The notes under the pieces were generated by a model that ran no database searches, had not been told where the DNA came from, and saw only the letters and a list, made by a program, of their open reading frames with translations. From Marinobacter sp. CHS3-4 (GTDB lineage Bacteria; Pseudomonadota; Gammaproteobacteria; Pseudomonadales; Oleiphilaceae), in contig NZ_JASGBJ010000001.1 in NCBI RefSeq assembly GCF_030053415.1, forward strand, positions 1,262,294-1,326,293: DNA of 64,000 nt. Reading direction: 5' to 3'. The position numbers were made by a program, and so were the translations under genes. Below are positions 45,604 through 55,531 of the stretch, piece by piece; positions within the stretch are counted from its first letter, which is position 1, and the number at the start of each line of letters is the position of its first letter.

Positions 45604-47406
45604 ATGACCGATATTCTGATCGATCGCCGTGATCTGGCATTTCAGCTTTATGAAGTATTTGATACCGAGAGCCTGAGCGAGCGAGAGCGTTTCAGTGAGC
45701 ATAATCGCGAAACGTTCGACGCGGTTATCGAGACCGCTGACAAAATCGCGCGGGAAAAATTCGCCACCCACAACTCCCTGGCCGACAAAGACGAACCAAA
45801 ATTTGTGGATGGCAAGGTTGAGATGCTTCCTGAGGTGAAAGAAGCCTTCGACGCTTACGCAGACGCGGGCTTTATCGCCGGGCGCTACGATTATGAATTG
45901 GGGGGGATGCAGCTGCCAGAATCCGTGATGGCCGCCTGCAACGGATTCTTTACTGCAGCCAATCCAGGAACGGCGGGTTACCCGTTCCTGACCACGGCCG
46001 CCGCTAACTTGATCCGTGTTTTTGGCAATGAGCAGCAGAAGTCCACATACCTGCCGCACATGCTGAGCGGCCGCTTCAGTGGCACCATGGCGCTCACCGA
46101 ACCCCATGCCGGTTCCTCGCTGGCGGACATTCGCACCTCCGCGACGCCGACCGATGACGGGGACTATCTCATCAAGGGCGCCAAGATCTACATTTCTGGT
46201 GGCGAGCAGTCCATTACCGACAACATCGTTCACATGGTCCTGGCCAAGATCAAAGGCGCGCCCGCCGGCGTAAAGGGTATCTCGCTGTTTATCGTGCCCA
46301 AGTATGTGGTGGACGAGGATGGTAACCCGACCGAACGCAACGGCGTGAACCTGGCCGGGTTGATCCACAAGCTGGGCTATCGTGGCACCACCTCCACCGC
46401 GCTGAGTTTCGGGGACGATGCTCCGTGCCATGGCTATCTGGTGGGGGAGCCTCATCGGGGACTGAAGTACATGTTCCAGATGATGAATGAGGCCCGCGTT
46501 GGCGTAGGTTTTGGCGCGGCTCTGATTGGCTATCGTGGTTACATGCACAGCCTGGAGTACGCGAAAGATCGTTTGCAGGGGCGCAAAGCGTCTGAGAAAA
46601 ACCCGGAAGCACCGCAAATTCCGATCATTGAACACGCCGACGTACGGCGCATGTTGCTGGCCCAGAAAGCCTACAGCGAAGGTGGTCTGGCGCTTTGCCT
46701 TTATGGTGCCCGTCTGATGGACGATCAGCACACCCATCCAGACGAACAGAAGCGCATGGAAGCGGGCAAGCTGCTGGACCTTCTGACGCCAGTCATCAAG
46801 GCCTGGCCTTCCGAGTACGGCCCTAAAGCCAATGATCTGGCTATTCAGGTTTATGGCGGCGCTGGCTATACACGGGAGTATCCGGTGGAACAATGCTGGC
46901 GTGACAACCGCCTGAATCCGATCCACGAGGGCACCAACGGCATCCAGGCCCTGGATCTGCTGGGCCGCAAAATCTGGCAGGATCAGAGCCACGGTTTGCA
47001 ACTGTTGATGCAGGAAATGCAGGTGGACCTGGAAGCAGCAACCAGCGAGCGCTGCCAGCAATGGGCTCTGTCATTAAGCGAGACACTTCAACAGGCTGTG
47101 AAGGTGACCCAAGGCCTTGGTAAATCACTGATGTCAGAAGACCCAGACCGGGTGTTGGCCAACGCCTCCTGTTACCTGCATTTGTTCGGACATATTGTGG
47201 TGTCGTGGATGTGGCTGCGCCAGGCTAACGCAGCAGCGCAGGCGCTGAGCTCGGCCAACAGCGATGACGAGCGAAACTTTTATCAGGGCAAGCTTCAGGC
47301 CGCCCAGTACTTCTTCCACTGGGAGCTTCCAACGGTGGCTCAGGATCTTGTGCTGCTGAGGAATGAGGACGACACCTGCCTGAACATGAAAGCAGACTGG
47401 TTCTGA
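45604..47406 (+). CDS. Acyl-CoA dehydrogenase (large, FadE/DmdC type)
   Basis: The 600-residue flavoenzyme resembles the long acyl-CoA dehydrogenases used for fatty acids or 3-methylmercaptopropionyl-CoA (DmdC). It has the FAD-binding MALTEPHAGSSLADIRTSAT, then GVKGISLFIVPKY and RGLKYMFQMMNEARVGVGFG. A Glu in NPIHEGTNGIQALDLLGRKI is the likely catalytic base, and a long C-terminal domain follows. ACAGGAG lies 7 bp before the ATG. It is divergent from the GlxA-type regulator, with a direct repeat between them. The true chain length of the substrate is unknown. Confidence 0.9.
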   Translation: MTDILIDRRDLAFQLYEVFDTESLSERERFSEHNRETFDAVIETADKIAREKFATHNSLADKDEPKFVDGKVEMLPEVKEAFDAYADAGFIAGRYDYELGGMQLPESVMAACNGFFTAANPGTAGYPFLTTAAANLIRVFGNEQQKSTYLPHMLSGRFSGTMALTEPHAGSSLADIRTSATPTDDGDYLIKGAKIYISGGEQSITDNIVHMVLAKIKGAPAGVKGISLFIVPKYVVDEDGNPTERNGVNLAGLIHKLGYRGTTSTALSFGDDAPCHGYLVGEPHRGLKYMFQMMNEARVGVGFGAALIGYRGYMHSLEYAKDRLQGRKASEKNPEAPQIPIIEHADVRRMLLAQKAYSEGGLALCLYGARLMDDQHTHPDEQKRMEAGKLLDLLTPVIKAWPSEYGPKANDLAIQVYGGAGYTREYPVEQCWRDNRLNPIHEGTNGIQALDLLGRKIWQDQSHGLQLLMQEMQVDLEAATSERCQQWALSLSETLQQAVKVTQGLGKSLMSEDPDRVLANASCYLHLFGHIVVSWMWLRQANAAAQALSSANSDDERNFYQGKLQAAQYFFHWELPTVAQDLVLLRNEDDTCLNMKADWF

Positions 47407-47472
47407 TAGCTGGCGAACCAGCCGAAACTGAACCAGACTTGAGGGCATGCCAGTCGCTAGCGGGTGTTTGTC

Positions 47473-47733
47473 ATGTCCTCATTGTCTTCAGATGGCGCCG
47501 GCCAGCCGGTTTCCTGTGAAATACAGACGTTGCTCAGGCAATATCTGACCTCTTCTCAACTGGCTGAAATTGTCTATCGAGACGATGCCGGACAGATCCA
47601 AACCACACACGATGTTGTCCGCGACCTGTTCAGTCGGGCGGGTCAGGACTTTATTTACCTCAGCCGTGGACAAATGCTGCGGCTGGATCATGTCCTTACT
47701 CTTGACGGTCGCCTGATTGGCGGTGGCTACTGA
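47473..47733 (+). CDS. Small protein resembling Rof/YaeO antiterminator
   Basis: The 86-residue protein has a beta-prone pattern: PVSCEIQTLLRQYLTSSQLA, then EIVYRDDAGQIQTTHDVV, RDLFSRAGQDFIYLSRG and MLRLDHVLTLDGRL. The spacing of a Cys near residue 15, the V..DL.SR block and the RLD end recalls Rof (YaeO), which binds and inhibits Rho. The resemblance is by eye and weak. The start is ATG 47473; the frame from 47464 adds three residues. It lies 66 bp after the acyl-CoA dehydrogenase and 142 bp before the chemoreceptor. Confidence 0.5.
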   Translation: MSSLSSDGAGQPVSCEIQTLLRQYLTSSQLAEIVYRDDAGQIQTTHDVVRDLFSRAGQDFIYLSRGQMLRLDHVLTLDGRLIGGGY

Positions 47734-47875
47734 TAGCACCTGAAATCTGAATGACGGGTAAATCGCGTTCTGAAACTGTTGAACTAAAGTACGACCCTGG
47801 AGCGATCCAAAGGACGGGTTTTGAGCCCAGAGACTGCTAAACTCCTGAAAGATGCATTTATTCAGTGAGGTGCAG

Positions 47876-49531
47876 ATGGGATTGCTTAGTCAGTCGATGA
47901 TCCGGAGTGGTGTCCTGCTTGGCGTTGCGACCTTGGTCGTTGCCGCACTGCTTTCCTATTTTTACGGCCTGGACTGGGTGTCGGTGAGCATCGGCGTCCT
48001 GATAGGCCTACTGGTTGCCGGCGGCAGCATGATGCTGCGGGCGCTCATTCCTCTGGAAAATGCTCTTCTACGCTTGAACGACGGCACCCTTGAGCCTGAC
48101 GACCCCATGGCCGATACGCTGAAGCCCGCCATGGAAAAGGTCAGGGCAGGCGACGTGCTTATGGACTCGCTGTCTGGCACGGCGGACGAAAACGCCGTAT
48201 CGGCGGCCCGGGTATCCTTCGCTGCAGACGAGCTCAAGCAACGCCTGGACGAGCAGGTTGAAGAGGTCAGCCGGATTAGTAATTACGCTGGCCAGATCAC
48301 CGAGACGGTGCAAGAGTCATCAGAGCAGGCCAGTGATGCCTCCCGGCTGGCCAGCGAGACCAGCCAGGCCAGCGAGCAAGGTCGGGAAGCGCTGCGCAGT
48401 GCCATCGACCGGGTGCGCCATATCCACGAAGAATCGATGCAGAACCTTAGCCTGATTCAGGCGCTTAATGAAAAATCGAATCGGATTCAAAACGTTACTA
48501 CCACTATCCAGACCATTGCTGAACAGACCAACCTGCTGGCGTTGAATGCCGCCATAGAAGCAGCAAGAGCCGGAGAGCAGGGGCGCGGGTTCTCGGTCGT
48601 GGCAGATGAAGTGCGCCAACTGGCTGCTCGCACTGCCGAGGCAACCAAGGACGTAGAAACGACTCTGACCGAGGTGCGAACAGATACCACCCATATTCTC
48701 GAACGCATCGAGCAGCTGGGGGAGGTGGTTGAACAGGGTCTGGAATCCGTGGAATCGGTGGGACAGCAGTTGGACCAGATTTATGACCATTCCGGCCAGT
48801 TGAATCAACAGGTCACTCAGATTGCGGAAAAGGGAGAATCCAACAGCGAGCAGCTCAAGCAGATGTTTTCTGCCATCGAAACCATGAGTGCGCAGATGCG
48901 TGAGAGTGACGAGCGATTGGCTTCTCTGGCGGAAATGTCGGCTCTATTGATGGAACTGGCCGAAAAAAGTAATGCGACTTTTGCCCTGCACAGTGACAAT
49001 AGCTATCACAGGGCTTTCTATGAACAGGCCCGTCGGGGCGCGGATGATATTGGGCGGTTGTTCGAGACCGCCATTGAATCGGGTGAAATCACCGAGCGGG
49101 ATCTTTTTGACGATTCCCGCACTCCGATTCCCAATACCCATCCACAGCAGTACTCCTCGCGGTTTGATGACTTCACGGATCACCGTCTGCCGGAAATTCA
49201 GGAAGCTGTTAAACGTTTTCATCCATCCATGGTGTTTGCGATTTCCACTCGCCCCGACGGCTATGTACCCACGCACAACAAGGAGTTTGCCAATCGCCCA
49301 GTCGGTGATCCGGAGGTGGATCTGGTCAAGAGTCGAAGCAAGCGGCTGTTCAATGACCGCACAGGCAGACGCTGTGGGAGCCATACCCAGGATATGCTGT
49401 TGCAGACTTATCGCCGGGACACCGGAGAAATCATGCACGATTTGTCAGTGCCGGTTTACGTGAATGGGAAACACTGGGGAGGATTCCGATTGGGATACCG
49501 TCCTCAAGAGGGACATTCTGTACAGAACTGA
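47876..49531 (+). CDS. Methyl-accepting chemotaxis protein with C-terminal sensor domain
   Basis: The 551-residue receptor has two closely spaced N-terminal helices (about 8-48) with almost no periplasmic loop. A coiled-coil signalling domain with the hairpin tip [20 protein letters not shown] (about 217-236) follows, and then a C-terminal globular domain (from about 375). That domain ([20 protein letters not shown], later [16 protein letters not shown] and [20 protein letters not shown]) looks like a Cache-type sensor lying after the signalling domain, on the cytoplasmic side. Most receptors place the sensor first. GAGG lies 6-7 bp before ATG 47876. The ligand is unknown, but an intracellular signal is implied. 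Confidence 0.88.
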   Translation: MGLLSQSMIRSGVLLGVATLVVAALLSYFYGLDWVSVSIGVLIGLLVAGGSMMLRALIPLENALLRLNDGTLEPDDPMADTLKPAMEKVRAGDVLMDSLSGTADENAVSAARVSFAADELKQRLDEQVEEVSRISNYAGQITETVQESSEQASDASRLASETSQASEQGREALRSAIDRVRHIHEESMQNLSLIQALNEKSNRIQNVTTTIQTIAEQTNLLALNAAIEAARAGEQGRGFSVVADEVRQLAARTAEATKDVETTLTEVRTDTTHILERIEQLGEVVEQGLESVESVGQQLDQIYDHSGQLNQQVTQIAEKGESNSEQLKQMFSAIETMSAQMRESDERLASLAEMSALLMELAEKSNATFALHSDNSYHRAFYEQARRGADDIGRLFETAIESGEITERDLFDDSRTPIPNTHPQQYSSRFDDFTDHRLPEIQEAVKRFHPSMVFAISTRPDGYVPTHNKEFANRPVGDPEVDLVKSRSKRLFNDRTGRRCGSHTQDMLLQTYRRDTGEIMHDLSVPVYVNGKHWGGFRLGYRPQEGHSVQN

Positions 49532-49576
49532 GACGCGTTATAGTCAGGCACCTATTTGCCTGGGAGGATCAGGACA

Positions 49577-49948
49577 TTGGCTGAACATGAGTACATACCG
49601 GCTGACAGCAATCCCGAAAACCGCCGTAAGGACCCTATGCGCAATCTGGCGGTGGCGGTCTATATTCTCCAGGCTCTGTCTTTTTTTGTCGGTGGTGTTA
49701 CCGGACTTGCGGGCGTCATCGTTAACTACATCAAACTGGATGATGTTCGTGACACCTGGATTGAACCCCATTTTCGTTGGCAGATTCGCACCTTCTGGAT
49801 TGGGCTTCTATGGGGGGTGATCGGCTTGATGACTATCTTTATTCTAATCGGCTGGCTGATACTGCTTGCCATCTCGATCTGGGTCATTTACCGCATTGTA
49901 AAAGGCGCGCTGGCCCTGAACGACGGGTTGCCGCCAGAGCCGCTCTGA
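49577..49948 (+). CDS. Small membrane protein, DUF4870/COG3671-like
   Basis: The 123-residue protein has three or four helices, with ILQALSFFVGGVTGLAGVIV, a loop VNYIKLDDVRDTWIEPHF and WLILLAISIWVIYRIVKG. This resembles the DUF4870-like uncharacterised membrane proteins. TTG 49577 is chosen because GGGAGGATCAGGACA lies just upstream; the frame from 49556 would pass through that site. It is 45 bp after the chemoreceptor and abuts the convergent MFS gene with no gap. Confidence 0.72.
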   Translation: MAEHEYIPADSNPENRRKDPMRNLAVAVYILQALSFFVGGVTGLAGVIVNYIKLDDVRDTWIEPHFRWQIRTFWIGLLWGVIGLMTIFILIGWLILLAISIWVIYRIVKGALALNDGLPPEPL

Positions 49949-51292
49949 TCATTCGTTGGTCACATCTTTGAGCCGTGTGGCGCTGATGGCGCCAGCCAGG
50001 CCCATCAGTCCAAGTGTGAAGATGACGGCCACTTCGGATATCAGAGAAATGGCGGCGGTCATGGCACCGGTCAGCAACAGAATCACGCCAATGACCGTGT
50101 TGCTAACGGACGTGTAGTCGGTTCGCTTGTTGCCGCCAGCCATGTCGACCAGGTAAGTTTTTCGCCCAAGCCGAACGCCTGCATGTGCAATGCTCAGCAC
50201 GAAAAAGCCGAACGGATAGAACCAACCCACCCAGCTTGCGTCGCCCAGTATCCATGCCACCATGCCAACGACCAGACAGGCACCGCTGGCAATCAGCGCG
50301 CCGCGAATCATGACCGTGCGGCTGGATGCATCAGCCATCCAGCCCCAGACACTGGCACTGAGCGAACTGGCCAGGCTGCTGGCCAACAGAAACACTCCGA
50401 GCAGCCAACCACTGTCATTGGATGTCTGGGCCAGCACCACGAAATAGGGTGCCGCCAGTGCGGAGCAAAGTAACAGCGCGCGGGTGATGACGAAATGTCG
50501 AAAGGGTGCATCGTCACGCAGCAGCGAGAGGCTTTCAATGGCCTGAGTCAATGCACTGCCACCGCCCCCGGTTTCACCGGCATATTCGTCCACCGAGGCA
50601 AAGAGAACCCCGGCAATCACCCAGAGACTTGCCGCCAGTATCAGAAGCACTGCGTAAAACCCGATGCCTGGATCACCGCGATCAAAAAACAGAATGGCCG
50701 TCAGAATCACGGTGAGAGTGCCGCCGATGGTGGAAGCCAACCCGGATAACCGGCCCCGGCGCTTTTTCGGAATGCACTTGCCCTGTACATCCTTCATCGA
50801 AACCGAGCAGAATCCACGCGCCAGCGAGAAAGCAATCAGTGCCGCCACAACGCCAGCACCGGCTGGGTAGCCCTCCATAAACCAGACACTGGCAGCCATC
50901 GCAAGTACACTCACAGCCTGGCCGATACTGCCCAGTGTCCAGAACCATTTGCGCACCGGCTTCTTGCGAACCCATGCGCCGATGACCATCTGCGGAATCA
51001 TCGAGCCGGATTCGCGAATCGGCACCAGCCAGGCGACCAGAGCAGGGGCGCCCACGGCGCTGACCATCCATGCCAGAACCGTCTTGGGGTTGACCAGAAG
51101 GTCGCCCAGCTTGGTCAGTACGTTGCTGGCAAGAATCAGAAAGAAATTCCTGGGTACTTCGCGGCAGGCCTGCTCAGGAATGTCCGCGCAGGCACGAGCG
51201 TCTTCCTCGTTGGCGATGAGGTTGTAGAGCTGTTCAATGGTTTCGGGGTTCTTGTTGGCCAAACCGGTATCCTCAGGGCATTTTTGAAGCAA
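49949..51292 (-). CDS. MFS transporter
   Basis: The 447-residue membrane protein has about 12 helices in two halves and an N-terminal soluble leader of about 45 residues. It has a basic loop QGKCIPKKRRGRLSGLASTI between helices, where MFS proteins carry their signature, and a second-half equivalent (GVRLGRKTYLVDMAGG). The substrate is not evident. The start at 51292 is a TTG with no clear ribosome site, so the real start may be further in. It ends directly against the DUF4870-like gene. Confidence 0.82.
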   Translation of the reverse strand: MLQKCPEDTGLANKNPETIEQLYNLIANEEDARACADIPEQACREVPRNFFLILASNVLTKLGDLLVNPKTVLAWMVSAVGAPALVAWLVPIRESGSMIPQMVIGAWVRKKPVRKWFWTLGSIGQAVSVLAMAASVWFMEGYPAGAGVVAALIAFSLARGFCSVSMKDVQGKCIPKKRRGRLSGLASTIGGTLTVILTAILFFDRGDPGIGFYAVLLILAASLWVIAGVLFASVDEYAGETGGGGSALTQAIESLSLLRDDAPFRHFVITRALLLCSALAAPYFVVLAQTSNDSGWLLGVFLLASSLASSLSASVWGWMADASSRTVMIRGALIASGACLVVGMVAWILGDASWVGWFYPFGFFVLSIAHAGVRLGRKTYLVDMAGGNKRTDYTSVSNTVIGVILLLTGAMTAAISLISEVAVIFTLGLMGLAGAISATRLKDVTNE

Positions 51293-51437
51293 GGATAACA
51301 GTGGGGCTGGCTATCCCTGAACCCCGAATTACGCAGAGGCCGTCCAGCCAGAGCACGAGTTTGCGCGTAATGGTCGCGGGTGCTTGCCTAATGGGATGGC
51401 CTGGTGCCCAATGGGCGATCATTTCACGGAGGCGACT

Positions 51438-52286
51438 ATGCTGAGTTATCTACACGGGTTTCATGCGGGTAATTTTGCAGACATTCAGAAGCATGCCGCA
51501 CTGACACTTGTGCTCAGGATGCTGCAGGTAAAGCCGTCTGCCATCGCCATGTTTGATACCCATGCCGGCAGTGCCAGCTACCATCTTGATGATGAAAGGG
51601 CTCGCAAAACAGGTGAGTCAGACAGTGGTATTCAGAAGGTGTGGCAGTTCCGATCGCAGCTGACGTCCGATGACTGGGCTGGGTTGCTCGAACCTCTTAC
51701 CTCGGTAAATTCTGGTGACCCCGGAGATCGGGTCAAAATCTATCCGGGATCACCCGCATTGATGCATCATTACCTGAGAGAGCAGGATCAACTCTGTGCC
51801 TGGGAACTGCATCCCTCCGAGGGGCAGTCTCTGGCAGATTGGGCGGCCAACAGGAAAGGCGTAAGAGTTATTCAGAAAGATGGCCTTGGCGGCCTGATTG
51901 GCCGACTGCCACCTGCCCAGCCCAGGCTTCTGGCGCTGATTGATCCGTCCTATGAGGTCAAGCAGGACTACGAATCCGTCGCGGAGACGCTGATCCGCGC
52001 CTGGAAGGCCTGCCGCCATGGGGTTTTCATGATCTGGTATCCGATTCTGCCCAGTGCTGCCTATCGCACGTTGAAACAAGCGATCGTAAGCAGCCCGATT
52101 CGGAAGGTTTATTGTCATGAGGTCAGGCTTGAACAAGTGCCCGAGCGCGGCATGCAGGGGTCCGGGTTGTTGGTTGTAAACCCACCCTGGGGGTTTGATG
52201 AACGCTTGAACAGGATGATGAGTGAATTATCCGGGGCGGAGGCCCCCGACATGTCTGTGTCGGATGAATGGCTGGTTCCGGAATAG
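51438..52286 (+). CDS. rlmJ: 23S rRNA (adenine2030-N6)-methyltransferase
   Basis: The 282-residue enzyme matches RlmJ, beginning MLSYLHGFHAGNFADIQKHA, with the SAM region MFDTHAGSASYHLDDERA, then YPGSPALMHHYLREQDQL and WELHPSEGQSL, and GMQGSGLLVVNPPWGFDE near the end. The motif IV that is DPPY in E. coli RlmJ reads DPSY here (LIDPSYEVK). It methylates A2030 of 23S rRNA. GGAGG lies 6 bp before ATG 51438; the frame from 51384 is not family-like. Confidence 0.93.
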   Translation: MLSYLHGFHAGNFADIQKHAALTLVLRMLQVKPSAIAMFDTHAGSASYHLDDERARKTGESDSGIQKVWQFRSQLTSDDWAGLLEPLTSVNSGDPGDRVKIYPGSPALMHHYLREQDQLCAWELHPSEGQSLADWAANRKGVRVIQKDGLGGLIGRLPPAQPRLLALIDPSYEVKQDYESVAETLIRAWKACRHGVFMIWYPILPSAAYRTLKQAIVSSPIRKVYCHEVRLEQVPERGMQGSGLLVVNPPWGFDERLNRMMSELSGAEAPDMSVSDEWLVPE

Positions 52287-52308
52287 CAGGATTTAGGGAG
52301 TAAACGTT

Positions 52309-53211
52309 TTGGCAAATCAGAAACAGGCCATGCTTTTTGGTCTCGGCACCGTCCTGTTGTGGTCTACCGTGGCGACAGCCTTCAAACTGTCGCTTAATGG
52401 CCTGTCACCGGTGCAGATGCTGTTGATCGCCTGTACCGCATCGGTTGTGGTGATGGGGTTGATTCTGGTGATCCTTGGGCGTTGGCATCTGGTGTTTTCC
52501 CTGTCCAGATACCAGTACGTGCAGTCGGTCGGAATGGGATTGATCAACCCTTGCCTGTATTACTTTCTGCTGTTCGGCGCCTTTGATCGCCTGCCTGCGC
52601 AGGAAGCTCAGCCGTTGAACTACACCTGGGCTCTGGTGTTGGCATACATGTCTGTGCCGTTTCTGGGGCAGCGTTTGCGTGCAGCTGACATTGTAGCCGG
52701 GCTGATCTGCTATAGCGGTGTGGTGGTCATTGCGACACGGGGCGATGTGCTGTCGCTGACGTTTTCTGATCCACTGGGTGTTGCCTATGCCATCGGCAGC
52801 ACGGTGGTCTGGGCGTCTTACTGGATTATCGCCACCCGTGATGAGCGGGACCCGATTGTGGGTCTGTTCCTGAATTTCCTTTGTGGTCTGCCGTTTATAG
52901 CGGTAGCTTGCGGCTTAACCGATGGTTTCGATTTCAGCCTTAATCTGAGTTTGGGAGCGGCGGTTTACGTGGGCGTGTTCGAAATGGGCATTGCCTTCGT
53001 GCTCTGGTCGTTCGCCATGAAAAAAGCCGAGAACACGTCCAGGGTCAGCAACCTGATCTTTATTTCTCCGTTCCTGTCGTTGGTGTTTATCTACTTTATT
53101 CTCGGCGAGATCATTTTGCCTTCGACCTACGTGGGCCTGGTGTTGATCGTGGCCGGGTTGTGGGTTCAACAGCTCAAGGCCAAACAGAAAATGGAGGCGG
53201 CTCAGCAGTGA
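52309..53211 (+). CDS. EamA/DMT superfamily transporter
   Basis: The 300-residue protein has ten helices in two EamA repeats, the first beginning [20 protein letters not shown] and the second [20 protein letters not shown]. The family exports amino acids, metabolites or drugs. The start is TTG 52309 with AGGGAG upstream. It is 22 bp after rlmJ and shares GTGA with the GIY-YIG gene, so a three-gene transcript is likely. Substrate unknown. Confidence 0.88.
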   Translation: MANQKQAMLFGLGTVLLWSTVATAFKLSLNGLSPVQMLLIACTASVVVMGLILVILGRWHLVFSLSRYQYVQSVGMGLINPCLYYFLLFGAFDRLPAQEAQPLNYTWALVLAYMSVPFLGQRLRAADIVAGLICYSGVVVIATRGDVLSLTFSDPLGVAYAIGSTVVWASYWIIATRDERDPIVGLFLNFLCGLPFIAVACGLTDGFDFSLNLSLGAAVYVGVFEMGIAFVLWSFAMKKAENTSRVSNLIFISPFLSLVFIYFILGEIILPSTYVGLVLIVAGLWVQQLKAKQKMEAAQQ

Positions 53212-53495
53212 GCTGTTGGTATGTCTATCTGATAAGGACGGCCAGTGGTGCTCTGTATACCGGTATCACCACGGACGTTGAGCGACGATTCGCGGAACAC
53301 CAGGCTGGGGCGCCAAAAGGCGCCCGGAGTCTTCGAGGGAAGGGGCCTTTGACCCTGGAATTTCAGGCTCCGGCCATGAATCGTGCGGTGGCATCGCGGC
53401 TGGAATGGGCCATTAAGCAATGGCCCCGCGCAGACAAGGAAGCCTTGATCAGGGGAGAGCGTCCTCTTCCTCAATTGTCTGATGGCGTTGAATGA
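53208..53495 (+). CDS. GIY-YIG nuclease family protein (YhbQ-like)
   Basis: The 95-residue protein is a stand-alone GIY-YIG domain with [20 protein letters not shown], where VYLI and YTG stand for the GIY and YIG elements. It then has [19 protein letters not shown] with the Arg and His, and a [13 protein letters not shown] end. Members such as YhbQ act on DNA ends or have unknown targets. The start is GTG 53208, inside the EamA stop (GTGA). The 3' end overlaps the convergent esterase gene by 47 bp. Confidence 0.9.
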   Translation: MSCWYVYLIRTASGALYTGITTDVERRFAEHQAGAPKGARSLRGKGPLTLEFQAPAMNRAVASRLEWAIKQWPRADKEALIRGERPLPQLSDGVE

Positions 53496-54363
53496 ACTCT
53501 GCGACATCCTTCAAAGCCTCGGTCGCCCGATCCAGCTGGCCCGCGTGCACCTGGAACACATGCCATAGGCCGTTGTAAATATCGAGCCTTACATCGCAAC
53601 CCGCGTCCATTGCGCGGTTCGCGAAGCGCATGGAGTCGTTCAGCAGTATTTCTTCACTGCCCACTTGAATCAGCATGGGCGGCAGCCCTGACAGATCTCC
53701 ATGTACGGGCGATATCAGAGGATTCGAGCGGCTTTCAGGGCCGCAGTAAAGGCGCGCCGCCCGGTCGATCCAGGGCTTGTTGAGTAATGGCTCTTTTTCC
53801 GGAGAGTACAGCTGATCGTTGGACAGGTCTGTCCACGGTGACAGCAGCGACAAAGAAGCCGGCAAGGGAATGCCCTTGTCCCTCAGTCGAATGGCCATCG
53901 CGAGGGCCAGACCGGCCCCGGCCGAATCCCCGGCTACTGAGATGGCGCTGGGTGGGTGTCCTTCGTCCAGCAATGCGCGATAGAGATTCTCGGCGTCCTC
54001 GAGGGCGGCCGGAAACGGATGCTCTGGCGCCAGCCGGTAGTCGGGCACGATCACCATCGTATTGCTGGCTCGCGCCAAATGGCCCGTCAGCCCACGATGA
54101 GTGGTGGGAGAGCCCACAATGTAACCGCCACCATGCAGGTACAATACGATTCCTCGGGGCTCCTCAGAGCAACTGACTCGGGTGATGGCCATCCCTTCAG
54201 CCTGAATGTCCTGGAACTGACAAGCTTTCGGGGGTATTGATGTGAGGTAGGCTTTGCTGATTAGCTGGCGCTGAACCTTGACCGGGATTGAGGTATTCAG
54301 CATCGGGCTGACGACCCATCGCATGGTTTGGCGCAGGGAGAACTCAAGGGCGGCTTGATTCAT
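53449..54363 (-). CDS. Alpha/beta hydrolase, HSL-type esterase
   Basis: The 304-residue enzyme has the HSL-family oxyanion motif [18 protein letters not shown] (about residues 75-92), the nucleophile Ser in [16 protein letters not shown], an acid Asp in [10 protein letters not shown] and a base His in [11 protein letters not shown]. The HGGG plus GDSAGG-like pair is that of hormone-sensitive lipase type esterases. It is probably a cytoplasmic esterase for short acyl esters. The end overlaps the GIY-YIG gene by 47 bp. It is divergent from a second alpha/beta hydrolase. Confidence 0.9.
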   Translation of the reverse strand: MNQAALEFSLRQTMRWVVSPMLNTSIPVKVQRQLISKAYLTSIPPKACQFQDIQAEGMAITRVSCSEEPRGIVLYLHGGGYIVGSPTTHRGLTGHLARASNTMVIVPDYRLAPEHPFPAALEDAENLYRALLDEGHPPSAISVAGDSAGAGLALAMAIRLRDKGIPLPASLSLLSPWTDLSNDQLYSPEKEPLLNKPWIDRAARLYCGPESRSNPLISPVHGDLSGLPPMLIQVGSEEILLNDSMRFANRAMDAGCDVRLDIYNGLWHVFQVHAGQLDRATEALKDVAEFIQRHQTIEEEDALP

Positions 54364-54468
54364 CAGATTATCCGTTCGTTCGGGTTGTGGTGTGCTAACC
54401 TTATCGCCTGATCGTGCTACGGGTCTTTACCGTATTTTTACTCTCTTTCGACAGGCGTTTTACTCTAC

Positions 54469-55494
54469 GTGTACTGGAAAACAGATACCATAGAAATACC
54501 GAATTGGGACAGAGCGTCCCTGTTGGAGAAAGTGGCCGATTTCGACCCGGCCAGTACTCAGGAGCTGGATGAAGACCTGGTGGCTTACTGCCGGTTTTAT
54601 GGCCTGGATCTCTGGGTGGAGTATCCGGACGTGGAGTACCATCAGGGTTACATTTCCGCCGAGAAACACCAGGTAATGGTGCACTATTTTCGACTTCCAG
54701 AGGGTAGTCCTCAGGGCAACAAAGGCACGGTGTTCATTTTTCACGGATACTTTGACCATGTCGGTCTTTACAGCCAACTGATTGAACGGTGCCTGGGCGA
54801 AGGCTTTGATGTTCTGGCTTATGATCAGCCCGGCCATGGGCTTTCAAGTGGAACACCTGCGGCCATTGGCAGCTTTCTGGAGTACCAGGCGGTGCTGACA
54901 GATGTGATGGAACAAGTGAGAGACAAGGTGCGGGGGCCCTGGTACGCGGTGGGGCAAAGCACTGGTGGGGCAATTCTGATTGACTATTTGCTCTCCAACC
55001 ATCACAACCGGGAAACTTCGGATTTTCGAAGGGTTGTGCTGCTGGCACCGTTGGTTCGTCCGGCAGGCTGGCTGGGTGCAAAGCTGCTGCACAGTGTGGT
55101 GAAACCGTTTGTGTCTCGCTGGCGTCGTGCATTTGCAGCCAATAGCAGCGACTCGCGGTTTCTGGAATTTCTGAAAGATCACGATCCTTTGCAGGCCAGG
55201 GCCGTGCATGTCGATTGGGTTTCAGCATTGCGCCAATGGGTGCCGCACATTGAATCGGCAAGGCCGATCGAGTTCCCGGTAACCGTGGTTCAGGGAGAAA
55301 AAGATCGAACAGTAGACTGGCAACACAACCTTAGAATAATCCGGAATAAGTTTTCCTCCGTCGAGGAACTTCTGATACCGGATGGTCGTCATCATTTAGT
55401 GAATGAGGCCAAAGATTTACAGTCGGCGGTGTTTAATACCATCGTTGATACGTTTGAAAAGGAATCAAGCAGGTCTCTGTCAGAAGCCTGCTAG
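54469..55494 (+). CDS. Alpha/beta hydrolase, monoacylglycerol lipase/lysophospholipase type
   Basis: The 341-residue enzyme has the oxyanion motif VFIFHGYFDHVGLY, YDQPGHGLSSGTPAAIG and the nucleophile elbow VGQSTGGAILIDYLL, then a late Asp (VVQGEKDRTVDWQHN) and His (IPDGRHHLVNEA). This resembles monoacylglycerol lipase and lysophospholipases. The start is GTG 54469 with no good ribosome site, so it is uncertain. It is divergent from an HSL-type esterase and followed by an OmpA lipoprotein gene. Confidence 0.88.
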   Translation: MYWKTDTIEIPNWDRASLLEKVADFDPASTQELDEDLVAYCRFYGLDLWVEYPDVEYHQGYISAEKHQVMVHYFRLPEGSPQGNKGTVFIFHGYFDHVGLYSQLIERCLGEGFDVLAYDQPGHGLSSGTPAAIGSFLEYQAVLTDVMEQVRDKVRGPWYAVGQSTGGAILIDYLLSNHHNRETSDFRRVVLLAPLVRPAGWLGAKLLHSVVKPFVSRWRRAFAANSSDSRFLEFLKDHDPLQARAVHVDWVSALRQWVPHIESARPIEFPVTVVQGEKDRTVDWQHNLRIIRNKFSSVEELLIPDGRHHLVNEAKDLQSAVFNTIVDTFEKESSRSLSEAC

Positions 55495-55531
55495 CTAAAC
55501 CATCACTCTAACCCATGATCGGGAGAATGCT

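Noticed and set aside
45577..47061. 494-codon reverse-strand frame across the acyl-CoA dehydrogenase
   Set aside because: It mirrors a full-length acyl-CoA dehydrogenase; long antisense frames are common in GC-rich coding DNA.
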